Made by a program: the position numbers and the translations under genes. The notes under the pieces are model-generated. The model saw nothing but the letters and a program-made list of their open reading frames with translations. It was not told where the DNA came from and searched no databases. Source: Miscanthus floridulus (Eukaryota; Streptophyta; Magnoliopsida; Poales; Poaceae). From it: a DNA stretch of 64,000 nucleotides. Of this stretch, positions 50,501 through 64,000 are shown in pieces (position 1 is the stretch's first letter; every line of letters starts with the position of its first letter). The stretch is taken from contig NC_089593.1 in NCBI RefSeq assembly GCF_019320115.1, positions 35,349,835 to 35,413,834 on the forward strand, given 5' to 3'.

Positions 50501-53500
50501 GCTGGTGCAACTTATCAGAGGGCAATGAATTATATTTTTCATATGTTGATCGGCAAGATTGTTGAAATCTACATTGATGATGTAATGATAGAATCCAAGG
50601 GGTACAAGGAGCATCTAGCTAATTTGTGGGAGACTCTAGAATGCACAAGAAAACATGGTCTAAAGATGAATCCTAATAAGTGTGCCTTTGGAGTGTCAGC
50701 TGGACAATTCTTGTGTTTCATGGTCCATGAGAGAGGAATCAAAGTTGGTCAAAAAAGCATAAAAACAATTGATGAGGCAGTGCCCCCGACTACTAAAATA
50801 GAGTTACAATCTTTGCTTGGCAAAATTAATTTTATCAGGAGATTTATTTCGAAAATGTCGGAGAGAGTTTTATCATTTTCTCTCTTGTTGAAGTTGAAAA
50901 ATGTTCAAGAATTTAAATGGGGTGATGTACAATAAAAGGCGTTTGAGGAGATAAAAGAATATATGAAATGTCCACCCATGCTGGTCCCTCCTCAGCAAGG
51001 TAAGCCTTTTAAGTTGTACATATCGACCGATAACCAGACAATTGGATCGGCCCTAATGCAAGAGTTCGAAGGGAAAGAGCGAGTTGTTTTCTATCTCAGT
51101 AGGAGGCTTCTGGATCCAGAGACAAGATATTCTCTCATCGAGAAGTTATGCTTATGCTTATATTTTTCTTGCACTAAGTTATGACATTACTTGTTGTCGG
51201 CTGAGTGTACAGTTGTCTCTAAGACTGATGTGATCAAGCATATGCTATCAATGCCAATATTAAATGGAAGAATGGGAAAGTGGATTCTTGCGTTGTCAGA
51301 ATTTGACTTGAGGTATGAATCTGCAAAAGCAGTCAAAGGACAAGTAATAGCTGATTTTGTCACCCAACGTCATAAGCCAAGCATTGATTATGTAGAACCG
51401 GTACCTTGGACATTATTCTTTGATGGATCATCATGAAAGCAAGGTGGTGGGATTGGTATTGTTATTATTTCACCTCGGGGGGCAAGTTTTGAGTTTGCTT
51501 TTTCAGCTGAGTCAATGATTACCAACAACCAAGCAGAATATGAAGCTATTTTTAAGGAGCTTCAGCTTCCTCATGAAGCAAAGGCCGAAGCAATTGAAGT
51601 ATTTGGAGATTCAAAGTTAATTATTAATCAGTTGATCGGCCTATATGAGTGCAAAGAAGATACTCTGAGGGGATACTATGATGAATGCCAAAAGTTGCTC
51701 GAGGAATTTCTTCATGTCTCTTTTCAACATATTCCAACAGCACAGAATCAAGAGGCTAATCGTTTGGCTCAAAGTGCGTCAGGATATCGGGTGTTTCAAG
51801 AAGTCTTAAGTAGTAAAACCTCGAGTAATGATTGGAGAGTTGAAATAGCTGATTACCTTAGGAATCCATCACAAAAAGTTACTTGGAAGCTAAGGTACAA
51901 ATCAACTAAGTATGTTTTACTGGATGATCAGCTATATTACAAAACAGTCGATGGGGCATTGCTCAAATGCTTAAATCAAGAGGAAGCTAAGGTGTTGATG
52001 GGTGAAGTGCATGAAGGGATATGTGGAGCTCATCAATCGGCTTATAAGATGAAATGGATTATTCACAGAAATGGATATTTTTGGCCAACAATATTGAAAG
52101 ACTGTTTTGAATATTATAAGGGGTGCTAGGACTGTCAATGTTTTGGTAATGTCCAAAAATCGCCTGCATCGGCTATGAATCCAATAATCAAACCATGGCC
52201 ATTTCGAGGCTGGAGAATTGATTTAATTGGCCAGATTTTTTTGCCCTCAAGTATAGGACATAAATTCATATTGATAGCAACAGATTGCTTCACTAAGTGG
52301 GTTGATGCAATTCCTTTGAAGACGGTAACCTCAAAGAACATGGTTGATTTTGTCAAGGAACATATTGTGTATCATTTTGGGATTCCTTAAACTATCACTA
52401 CCGATCAAGAAATAATGTTCACATCAGAAGAGTTCGGGGATTTTGCTGCCAGTATGGGAATTAAGCTACTAAATTCTTCTCCTTACTATGCTCAGGCTAA
52501 TGGCTAGGTAGAAGCGTCCAATCATATTATGATTAAGCTGATCAAGAAAAGATTGAGGAGCAGCCAAGGAAGTGGCATTCAACGCTTAATGAGGCATTAT
52601 GGGCATATAGGATGGCCTATCATGGATCGATTAAAACATCGCCTTATGAACTTGTGTATGGTCATAATGCAGTCCTTCCTTGGGAAATTCGAACTAGATC
52701 AAGGCGTGTCACATTGCAAAATGATTTGTCAGCCGAAGTCTACAAGAATCTTATGATAGACGACTTAGAGGACTTGAGTTGCCATCGACTACGTGCTCTT
52801 GAGAATATCGATGCCAATAAACTACGGATTGCAAAATATTACAATAAAAAGGTCAAGGGCAAGCAATTTTCTAAAGGAGACTTAGTCTAGAAAGTAAAAT
52901 TACCGATCGGATCAAAGGACAGCGAGTTTGGCAAATGGTCGCCTAATTGGGAAGGACCTTATCGGATTAAAAGTTGTGCACCTGGCAATGCTTATGTTCT
53001 AGAAACACTAGGAGGAGAAGAAGAGTTTGGCAGAGCAATCAACGGAAAATATCTAAAGAAATATTATCCTAGTGTTTGGATTAATACTTGACAGCCGATT
53101 AGTTCGATCATCGGTTCTAATAGCCGATACCAGAAGGGTATCGCCTCTAGTTCAAAAAATGAACCCAAAGGGGGAAAAGCCGGTACAATATGTATCGCCT
53201 ATAAGAGCAAAGCAAACACGGATAAATTGATGCATGGAACATGAAGTACGAAGCAAAAGAAAAATCACTTAAGATGAAGAAATTATTTGCTAATGTCACC
53301 TATTACAAGCAACAGGCCAGAAAACACTTTGTTACTATATCATCGCCTTGGGAAGTAAGGGCTACAGAATTGGTGGCATCGAAGAAATCCTCGACCAGGC
53401 GCTCATGATCCTCAGGGTGTGCCATGGCTGGAAAACCATGGGGAAGAAGCTGAAGCTCGTGGCCAGAACAGGCTTACGCAGCAGCTCACGCCATGGCAGC

Positions 53501-56500
53501 ACCATGATGAACGCCATGAAGAGCGACCTCCCTGACACAGTTCAGGATGTCATGCAAGCGAACCACCGGAACGGCGCCTCTGGCATTGACGAATCCCGCC
53601 GCGTACTCCGTAGCTGATAGGAGGCTTTCCAGCTGAGCCAATAGATCTAAAAGGTTTGAAAGGATCAAGATGCCCAAGAGGGGGTGAATTGGGCTAATTA
53701 TAAATTTCTTTGCAATAATTAAGTCCTATGGTTAGCCCAATTAACCCCTTGTGCCTAGAAAGTGTTTCTATTAATCTACCGCATAAAAGTTTAGCAACCT
53801 ATGTTCCAATCCTACTCTAGCATGGCAATTCTATGAATGTAAATGACAAGAATTGAATTGCTCAAAGTAAAAAGAGAAGGAGGAACACAGTGATGTTTTG
53901 CCGAGGTATTGGAGAGTTTCCACTCTCCACTAGTCCTTGTTGGAGCACCCGCGCAAGGGTGTCGCTCCTCCTTGATCCGCGCAAGGATCAAGTTCTCTCT
54001 ACGGATTGATTCTTTGACACTCCATCGTGGTGAATCACCCACAACCGCTTATAACTTGAGTTGGGTCATCCACAAGCTCCGTCGGATAATCACCAAACCC
54101 CCAATCACCACCAAGCCGTCTAGGTGATGGCGATCACCAAGAGTAACAAGCACGAACTCTCACTTGACCACGACAAGCCGAATGAGAAGGGTGGATGCAC
54201 ACTTTGCTACTCTTGATCTCACTAATGAGGGCCCTCTTTGGGATTCTTAAATCTCAATCACCTCACTAGGACCTTGCTCTTCTTGGCACTCTCAAAGGTG
54301 TTTCTCAGCTGTTGGAATGAGCAAAAGTACCCCCACACACGAATGGAGGAAGTATTTATAACCATGGCTAAAAATGAACCGTTATCGGGGTGATCGGACG
54401 CTCCGGTCATGTTGACCGGACGCTCCGGTCAGTTCTCCCCAAACTCCAGTGTTTAAAATGTGACCGAACGCGTCCGGGCGTGATTTTCCCTCTCTAGAAC
54501 CTTAATGGAGTCAACCGAACGCTGAGACTCAGCGTCTGGTCAACAATGACCGGACACGTCCGGTCGTGATTTTCCCTCTCTGGAACCTTACTGGAGTCGA
54601 CCTGACGCTGGGACTTAGCGTCCGGTCACTTCACCTCTCAGCGTCCAGTCGCACCAGATGATTTCACCTTGATCAAATGAGCTGACCGAACTCTGTGCCA
54701 ACGTCCGGTCACCCCAGAGCCAGCGTTCGGTCAGTATTTGATCCTCCATTCACTTCCAACTCTTGATCATATGTGAATGAAGTTTGCTCCAATAGATCTA
54801 AGGGCTTTTTAGGAGCTACCTAGTGCTTGGTTTAGCAAGTGTGCACCACACCTAACTCACTAGACTCACCTAGGTTAAGCTACCCATCCATACCCCCTTA
54901 ATAGTACGGCCAAAGGAAAAAACAAAGTCCTAAACTACTCTAAGTGTCTCTTCCACTCCAATCGACACTTAGAACTAGTCCATCCTTAACCTTGTCGTCC
55001 ATCCTTTGAAAACCGAAACGATTTCCATCGTAGGGGCATGACCACCATGATAGCACAATCGATCTCCATTACCATGACCTAACTTAATTGCCTCTGTAAA
55101 ACACACGTTAGTCATAGTAATCACATATTGTCATTAATCACCGAAACCTAACTAGGAGCCTAGATGCTTTCAATCTCCCCATTTTTGGTGATTGGTGACA
55201 ATACCACCTCGAGTATGTAAAAGAGTTGAGGTTTTTAACATGCTTGGTTCATATAAGCTTTTGACAATAAGAACAAAGGAGTTAGGCAAGCTTATATGAC
55301 CCAAGCCAACATGATGTACTCAAAAGATATGAAATAAGCATGAGTACAAGTAATAAAGATCATTTGCATCGGAGTAAAACGTGGAAGCAAAGAAAATAAG
55401 CATAACACTAGTGATATGACATATACAAGATTCAAAGTAGAGAGCACACATGTCACATATCACGATCACGTAGATATCACTATCACATAAATATAGTTTG
55501 ATGCATAAAAGTAAACACACGAATGCATAATAGTGTATCACACATAAAAACCAAATATAATAGAATACTAAGCACCCCCTAAGTCGCTCCCTCAAAATCT
55601 AACATACTCAATCCCTCTCCCCCTTTGGCGTCAAACACCAAAACCTATGGGTCGGTCGGCGGGCCTGCAGCGGACGAGTCAGGCACTAAAGTACGAGGAT
55701 CGAGCTAGAACTGTGTGCTATCATCATCTGACCCTGAGCTCTGAGCTGTCTGAGCTCGTGTGGCTGGAAGCGAGGCTGAAGCGGTCTGGGTTGGATCAGG
55801 GACTGGAGCAGCCATAGACTATGTAGGTATCACTGAAGTAGGTGGCTCTGATGATGCAACAGAAGAAGGAAGCGTCTCTGTAGTCCCGGTAATAGGTGCA
55901 ACTGTAGAAGGACCAGGGACATGCAAATATGGCAGAGTAGGTTGCCCTATCAACTCACTGAAAGATGCTCCAAGGCTTTTGGAGACTGAAGTATCTGGCA
56001 CTAGCAGCGAAGAAGTCTGAGCCGGTGTGAAGCCTGTCTAAAGAGGTGTGAACTACGGGGCTAGCACTAGCGAGGCAAACCACTAGGACACCTGCTCTGT
56101 AGGTGAAGCAAACTGTGCTAGTAATTGTCCCTGACTCTAAAGCCCACTAGGCTATAAAGCTGGAGTCATAGAAGTGGTGGTAGGATGACTAGGCTATGGC
56201 GGTGGAGCCCCAATAGCTATCACAACATGATGCATAAACCCAAGTAGCTATTGCTGCATGAGAAGCTGCTGCTGATGCATGGCCTGCTGCTGCTGCTGTA
56301 TAGCCTGCTGCTGCTGCTGGATCGTCCACTGTTGTCGCTGGAACTCATCCTGCCTAGTCTAAAACTGAGCAAAAGTGGCAGCTATCGCCTGAGCCTGGAG
56401 AGCCTGATCCTGCCTTATCTGCTCAAGTATGGCAAGTAGAGCGAGGTCTGTCTACAGTGCAGGTGGAGCTGAACTAGAACTACCGGCCTCATGGTCATGT

Positions 56501-59500
56501 CATCATGGAGGCATCTGAGGAATAGGCTGGTAGTCATCATCTGAGCTGTCACTAGGGTCGCTCACGACAATCCCCTCCTGCTGAGCATCAAGTTGCTCCT
56601 CCTCTATAGCTGCTATACTCCTAATGGTCTCATCCTACTGAGCTACAGTCTCTGGCACCTCTGGACGTTGGCTCGGCTGGCTGGGTGTCCTCTCTGCACT
56701 ATGACAGATCATCTGAGTCATGTTGTATGCAGGGAACTCTGTAGTAGCACCACTATACTCTGCTAGCATCTCTGGTGGCCTCACAGTAACTGCCTTGTGG
56801 ATTAGGAATGTAACCCAGTGGGCATATGGCAGCTGCATGTGACCCCTAAACCCCTCTACAATAGTATCCTCCATCTCTGATAGAAGGAGATCCCAAATGT
56901 CAAACACTGTCTGCTGCATTAGAGAGTTCAGTAACCATAACTATATGCGAGTCAAGCCCTCGTGATAGCCCATCCTCGAAAGCAGTGTCCTCCTCATAAT
57001 AGCATCTAGCACTCTAGCTATAGGAGTGAGATCACTAGGTGTCCTGCTTGACCCCTCGTCGAATGGCTCTGTAAAACAATGGCAGACTAGATCTATAGGG
57101 GCCCAAGACCGCCGTGAGGGCATCTGGGAGGCGCTGTCTGTCCATAGCAAACCTCATATAGCTGGATGGACTACTCCTGAAGTCTGAGTATCTCTCTAAC
57201 CCTAGTGCTTGTCAGCCTATAATCTCTACCTCTGAAAACAAAGTGAATGAACTTGTGCTGCGGTTTAATCCAAAGTGTAGCATAGAACTGACAGACCCAA
57301 GATGGCACATATAAGCATGTCCGTCCAAGTAAATCTGTTAGCCCTGGTAGGTAAGATAGGTAAGGGCGAATATGCTCTTCAGCTACTACTACAATGGTCT
57401 CAATGTTGCACACCCTCTGAGATCTGAATACAGCCCCACTGTTAAGTTATGCATTACAAAAATCTTCCTGCAGAGGTGTGTAGAAACCCTCTAAAGCACG
57501 CTCATCCCACCTCAGTGGTAACCACTGCTCAAAGTCCACAAATCTAAGCTGCTGAACCTGCTTGGCTGTGGTGGCCCTCAAATCCAAGTGAGTCACTGGA
57601 GGCGGACCCTGTGGTCTAGGCGGTGGGCAAGAACCCCTCCACTATGTCTCTGACCTCGGTGTGACTGGAGCATGGGTATGACCAGAGCGGCAAAGCTACG
57701 GCTGAGGTGCCTGCTCTGTCTCCTTGGCTTGCTCTCCCTCCTGAGTCTGCTCTGCTGGCTATGTCTGTTGCTGAGGCACCCCTTGAGACTGACTCTCATC
57801 AATAGCGACACGCCGTCCTCCAACCATGAGAGTCCTAGCTGGACCACCATGACGGCGCTCAACCTGCTCAAGTGCAGCCCTCGTAGATGGAGAGAGCTGA
57901 TCTGCAATGACAACACCACTCTAAGCACCTCCTCTCTCTGTGTGCTCTGTGACCTCTACAACTATGGCTGCTCTTGCTGTAACTGCATCAGGGTACATGT
58001 GCTTCCTCAATGCTAGCTTCTTTGTCGCCTTGCCTTTTGCATCTGTAGGCTAGCGAGGTGGGGACCTCAGACGCTCATCACCGGGACCACCTTCGACATT
58101 CTTGACATGAGGCATCTGATGGATCTAAAAAGAATAACTATCGCTGATGAAGATCAACAACCAACTGTCACTTCCGAGGCTTGGCCTCGATCCATACTCG
58201 CGAGCTTAGCCCCGAGTTAACTGACAACTACTAATGGAACCACAACGACACCGACTCGCTGCATGATAGAATAGATAGGATATATGAATAATTATGATAT
58301 ATCTAGAGATATGAAACCCTAAGAAGCAAGCAATTAGATGCGAAATTGGAAACGAGGGCTTGCTACCTGACGAACCGATGAATCGATGAGAAAAGGAACA
58401 AATCGGGGAACCACCGGGTTGGCACTTCAAGGCTAGGGTTAGGGTTGCGGCGAGATTCGATGGCCGAGCAATACAATGAGGGCATGAGCATGGGCGGCGG
58501 CGCTAGAGCTAGGGCATGGGAGGCAGCACTGGTGCAGTGGCGTGGCTAGCTGCTGGCGGATGGAGGAACTCCGGCACGGCGGCGTGGGAGCAAGGCGCAT
58601 GGGGCGAGCGACGACACGGCTGTAGGTAGGCAGCGTGGAGCAGAGGTGTGGGCAGTGGTGGCACGGCTATGGTGGCTTGACTGTGGGTAGGCAGCACAGA
58701 GTAGAGGTGCAGGCAGCGGCGGCTCGGGATGGCGAAGACGGCGCGGATGCGGCCTTAGGTCACGGCGGCTGGATTATATGGGTGGCCCCTGATGAGACAG
58801 AAAAGGAAACGAAGAGAAAGTCTTGAAACCGCATGTTTTCTACTGACCGGATGCTCCGATGGCAGCGACCGGACGCTGTCACCCAGCATCCAGTTGATTC
58901 TAGAGAGGTCCAAAACCCCTGGAATCACGATCGAACGCGTCCGGGGAACCCCGACCAAACATAGCCAGAGTCCGGTGCAAGTAGTCTCCTTCATCTTCGA
59001 TCGATCGGACGCTGGATCACCATCTGACCGGACGCTGGGAAAGCACAGTTTTAGCATCTGGTCACTCCTTCTCAACAGAGTTCACCTCCTATGAACTGAC
59101 CGAACGCTGGACATCAGAGTCTAGTGCAGCGTCCGGTCTCCTATTTTCTAGCAAATCTTCAAAGTCCTTCATGCTGCCTGTTCCCAATGAAGTCCCAACT
59201 TTAGTAAGATCTAAATAAACACCAATTGGGACTGATGTGAGTGACCTCTCTCAAACCATCAAAATTTTCAAAATATTTTGCCTTAGGCTATAATTCTTTT
59301 TAAGAAAATAGGCAATAAGAGGGCAATTGAAGATAAACGACAAAGCAACATTTATGCATATGCAATGCAATACTTGAAAGTAAATCTAGTTGCTTGTCAA
59401 GTTTGATCCAAGGTTAAGCTTCTTCACACGCTTTTCGGCGGTTATCTTAACCATGTTAGACAAGCCCTATATGCATTACCATAAAGAGTAAACATGTTGT

Positions 59501-62500
59501 ATATTATAATGCAATGCAAGGGACAACACAAGCTTATTTTTTAGTGAAGTTACTAAAATCAAGAACATTGAGCTCATTCTGCAATCGACAAAAAGTCGCC
59601 TCATCTAGCGGTTTAGTGAAGATATCCGCCAATTGATCCTCAATCCTTACACCTTCTAATGAAATATTATTCTTTGCAACATGATCTCTAAGAAAGTGAT
59701 GGCGGATATCAATGTGCTTGGTGCGTGAGTGTTGAACCGGATTATTTGCAAGTTTTACCGCACTTTCATTGTCGCACAAAAGAGGTACTTTTTCTAGAAC
59801 TACACCATAGTCTAGCAAAGTTTGTTTCATGTAAAGTATTTGTGCACAACAAGCACTCGCAGCAATGTATTCTGCTTTGGCGGTGGACAAAGCCACACTA
59901 TTTTGTTTCTTGGAGGACCAAGACACAAGTGATCTACCAAGCAAATAGTACCCTCCAGATGTGCTTTTTCTATCCACTTTGCAACCGGCATAATCCAAAT
60001 CGGAATAGCCAACTAATTCAAATATAGCTCCTTTGGGATACCAAAGGCCAATGCTTGGTGTGTGCTTAAGATACCTAAGGATTCTTTTAACGGCAATTAA
60101 ATGAGTTTCTTTAGGATTAGCTTGAAATCTAGCACACATGCACACACTAAACATGATGTCGGGCCTAGATGCGGTTAAATATAACAAGCTACCAATCATA
60201 GAGCGGTAGAGAGTTTGATCAACCGTGTTACCTCCCTCATCTAGGTCGAGATGTCCATTAGTTGGCATTGGTGTCTTGATTGGTTTACATTCATCCATCT
60301 TGAATCTCTTGAGAAAATCATTTGTATATTTCTCTTGAGAGATGAAAATCCCTTCTCTCATTTGCTTGACTTGAAAACCAAGAAAGAATGTAAGCTCTCC
60401 AATCATTGACATCTCGAACTCCTTCGACATCAATTCACCAAACTATTTGCAAGAATCTTCATTTGATGATCCAAAGATGATATCATCAACATACACTTGA
60501 CAAATGAAGATGTGCCCATCAAGCTTCTTGGTGAATAGTGTGGTGTCAACCTTCCCAAGGTGGATCAATTATTTGTACATCATCTTCATCATCTTTAGGC
60601 TTGATGTCTCCAACTGGAATGTTCTTCATAGCCTCCCTCAATGGTTCATCACCTACATCATCAAGATTCTCATGTGCTCCTTGGGAGACGTTAGATTCAT
60701 CAAATTCCACATCATATGTTTCTTCAACCAAGCCGGTGGCATGATTAAATATTCTATATGCTTTGGACTTTGATGAGTAACCAACAAGAAAACCAATATC
60801 ACAACGTCTTTGAAACTTCCCGAGGTGTTGCCGCTTCTTGTAGATGTAGCATTTGCAACCAAACACCTTAAAGAAGGAGACGTCCGGCTTCTTCCCATTG
60901 AGCAACTCATAAGGTGTCTTGCCAAGGAACTTTTGAAGGAATAGGCGGTTGGATGCATAGCATGCGGTGTTGATAGCTTCCGCCCATAGAGCTTCGGGGT
61001 GTTGTACTCATCTAGCATTGTTCTTGCAAGAGTGATCAATGTCCGGTTCTTTCTCTCAACTACACCATTTTGTTGAGGAGTATATGTTGTGGAGACCTCA
61101 TGCTTGATCCCAACTTCATCACAATAGGCTTCTATGTTTGTGTTGTCAAATTCTTTGCCGTTGTCACTTCTAATCTTCTTGAGCTTCACTTCAAATTCAT
61201 TTTGTGCTCTCTTGGTAAACTTCTTGAAGCAAGATGCAACTTCAGATTTGTCATGAAGGAAGAATACCCAAGTGTATCTTGAATAGTCATCAACAATCAC
61301 AGGACAATAAAGATTTCCTCCCAAACTCTTGTATGTTGTTGGTCCAAATAAGTCCATGTGAAGGAGTTCTAGCACTCTTATGGTTGACATGAAAGCTTTT
61401 GTTGGATGAGTATTTGCAACTTGCTTGCTGGCTTGACATGCACTACAAAGCTTGTCCTTCTCAAACTTCACATCCTTCAACCCTCTCACCAAATCATTCT
61501 TCATTAGCTTCTTGAGTGAGCTCATCCCAACATGAGCAAGTCTTCTATCCCATAGCCACCCAAGTGTTGTTTTGGTGAATAGGCATGTTTTCAAGTTAGC
61601 ATCTTCAGAGGTAAAATCCACTAAGTATAGGTTGTTGTATCTAAATCCTTTGAATATCACTTGATCAACATCCTTCTTAGATACAACAACTTCCTTCTTG
61701 GTGAACAAGCATTGGAAGCCAAGATCACACAATTGTCTAACGGATAGCAAGTTGAAGCTCAATGAAGCAACATAGAGCACATTTGAGATAGAATGATCAT
61801 TTGATATTGCCACTTTGCCCAATCCTTTAACCTTGCCCTTAGAATTATCTCCAAATGTGATTTTTTCTTGTCTATCTACTTCTTCATCTAGTGAGGTGAA
61901 CATACGAGGATCACCGGTCATATGTTGTGTGCAACCACTATCAATAACCCAATGACTTCCACCTGTCTTGTAGTTCACCTACACACAAGAGATCAAGCTT
62001 TAGGAACCCAAACTTGTTGAGGGCCCTTCACCTTCTCAACAAGTGACTTTGCAACCCAAATTTTCTTAGGCATATTCTTGTTGGGAGGACCTAAGAACAT
62101 CACTTTCATCTTTCCACTAGAATCATTTCTAAGCATGTAGTGAGCATTGAAGGCAAAGGGTCTAGCATGCTTGGGCAAGGGTTGTGGTGGTGGAGTTTGG
62201 CACTCATGAGCAAAGTGGCCTTCTTGTCCACACTCAAAGCATCTCTTTGGCTTTGGCTTTGGCTTTGATTGTTGTTGTTGAGCTTGAGCCTTCTTCTCTT
62301 TGTTTGCCTTGTACCCAATGCCACTTCTATCCATCTTCATGATAGTGTTCATTAGAAGCTCACTTTGAAGATGCTTGCCTCCAGTGAACTTGCTCAATCC
62401 AATCTTAAGATGCTCCTTTTCCAACTTGAGCTTCTTGTTCTCTTCCTTGAGTGCATCACTACTTTTATCTTCCTTGAGTGCAACATTGTTTCTCTCTTCC

Positions 62501-64000
62501 TTGAGTTTCTTGTTTTCTTCTTTTAGCTTCTCATTCTCAAGAATCAAGTCACCATCATGATCAAGAGTTTCTAGCACAATGGTGTTGTTGATTTTGAACT
62601 CTTCAAACTCTTTCTTTAGCTTTTCATTGTCATGCTTGAGCTTGACATACTCATCATAGTCATTGCATTCAACCACTTGCTTGCCTTTGCCACTAGATCC
62701 TTGCTCAATGCTCTCATCAATTAAGTCATCACATGATGTAGCTATATCAATCTTAACAACATCGTTAGTAGCATCATGTGGCTCATTGGGTAAAAAATCT
62801 TGAGCAATAACAGGATTGTCATGATTAATCTAGAGAGTAGTATATTCATCTTTTAGCTTGTTATGGCTAGTGATGAGCTCTTTGTGCACCCACTCAAGTT
62901 TATCATGTTTATCTTTAAGCTCTTTCTTAGAAGATTTGAGCTCCTTGAGTTTGGATGACATAGCATCATTTGCTTCTCTAAGCTCAACACTAGCCATTTC
63001 GGCTATCTCATATTTAGCTAAAAGAGAATCATTCTTAATCTCAAGCTTTTCATTTTTAGCTCTACTCTTTCTAATGATCTTAGTGTATTGATTTATCAAT
63101 TTAACAAGATCATCATAAGAAGGTGATTCATATTCATCATCATAACTATCACTATCATCATTGCTAGCATGTTCATCACCACTACTATCATCATTTGATA
63201 CCTTGCGATCACCCTTGGCCATAAGGCATAGGTGTGTAGGGGATGATGGCGGTGGTGGTGGTGAAGATGATGAAGAGTCAATAACAATGGCGACTACCTT
63301 CTTGTTGTCACTATCATCATCGGATGAGCCACTAGATGAATCAATGTTCGTGAGCCAATCACCGATGATGTATGCCTTTCCACTTTTCTTCTTCTTGTGG
63401 AAGTCCTTCTTGCCATCTGTCTTCTTATATGGCTTGTTTTTCTTCGTCTCATCTTCTTCTTCATTGCTTGAGTCATCTTTCTTGCCCTTGTACTTGTTCT
63501 TGTACTTATCTTTCTTGGGCTTTGTGCATTGATGTGCTAGATGACCAAGTTCTCCACAATTGTAGTAATCCATCTCGGAGATTGGCTTTCTTCTAGAGCT
63601 TGTGAAGAACTTCTTCTTGCCATCGAACTTGATGCCACTCTTGTTGAGCTTCTTTAGCATCTTGGCAGTTCTTTTCACCATGAGAGCAAGGCTTGCATCA
63701 TCAACTTCATCATCACTTGAGCTCTCATACTCAAGCCTTGCTTTGCCCTTCTCTTGGCTAGCTTTGAATGCTAAGTATTTTTCTTTCTTCTTAGTAGAGT
63801 ATGAGCCATCTTGTGGTGTGATGTGCATGTACATCTCATGAGCATTGATCTTTCCAAGATTTATGTTGGTGTAGTGGTGGAAAGATCATCTTGATGAAGC
63901 ACGGTCACAATATGCCCATATTTATCAATGGGGAGGACACTCAAGATCTTTCTTACAACATCAAATGGTTGCAGTTGAGTGAGTCCAAGCCCATTGACTT

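Overview
This is a plant nuclear window dominated by layered transposable elements. It contains one clearly intact host gene, a three-exon gene for the chloroplast one-helix protein OHP1 at 41001-41539. The families present (CACTA with CACTGCCGGTT-type subterminal repeats, Sirevirus-type Ty1/copia with GACCGGACGC palindromes, Tat-lineage Ty3/gypsy with an antisense gene, small foldback MITEs) point to a grass, probably of the sorghum/sugarcane/Miscanthus type. That placement is inference.

Layout, left to right. At 1-2058 is a decayed Ty1/copia polyprotein (minus strand) with a candidate leader and LTR to about 3122. At 4294-4577 is one exon of a receptor-like kinase. From 4599 to about 38165 runs a CACTA transposon whose two minus-strand genes (TNP2-type transposase at 34114-37377; Ulp1-like gene at 32950-33845 and 5290-5990) are split by nested insertions. 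A Sirevirus-type element (6077-32698, plus strand, TSD TCGTG) sits in the Ulp1-like gene. A Tat-lineage Ty3/gypsy element (14802-29928, gag-pol on minus, TSD CAGCG/CAGTG) sits in that Sirevirus. Inside the Tat element an antisense, intron-containing gene (16878 to about 22345) carries a 2028-bp tandem duplication. Its 3' region also holds a 351-bp repeat and eight 28-bp repeats in exact register.

From 38166 to about 42300 is the low-TE island holding OHP1, with a few MITEs. From 42325 to about 45300 is an unresolved LTR-like block with a 353-bp MITE in it. From about 45640 to 53656 is a second Tat-lineage element (plus strand), again with an antisense ORF fragment in its 3' part (53303-53656). 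A second Sirevirus copy of the same family (53657 past the window end, minus strand) is inserted into it.

How the parts relate. Almost every transposon gene is broken, mostly by C-to-T type changes (CAG to TAG, CGA to TGA, Cys to Tyr, Asp to Asn), as expected of methylated repeats. Because two copies of the Sirevirus family are present, private decay can be separated from shared structure. The two copies share a TAG inside gag, a 14-nt gag-pol gap closed in both frames, a 108/109-bp candidate intron before an extra 3' ORF, two TAGs and a frame change in that ORF, and palindromes in both the LTR and the post-pol spacer. These shared features are the best candidates for real, little-described biology. 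No prokaryotic features, CRISPR arrays, rRNA or tRNA genes were seen.
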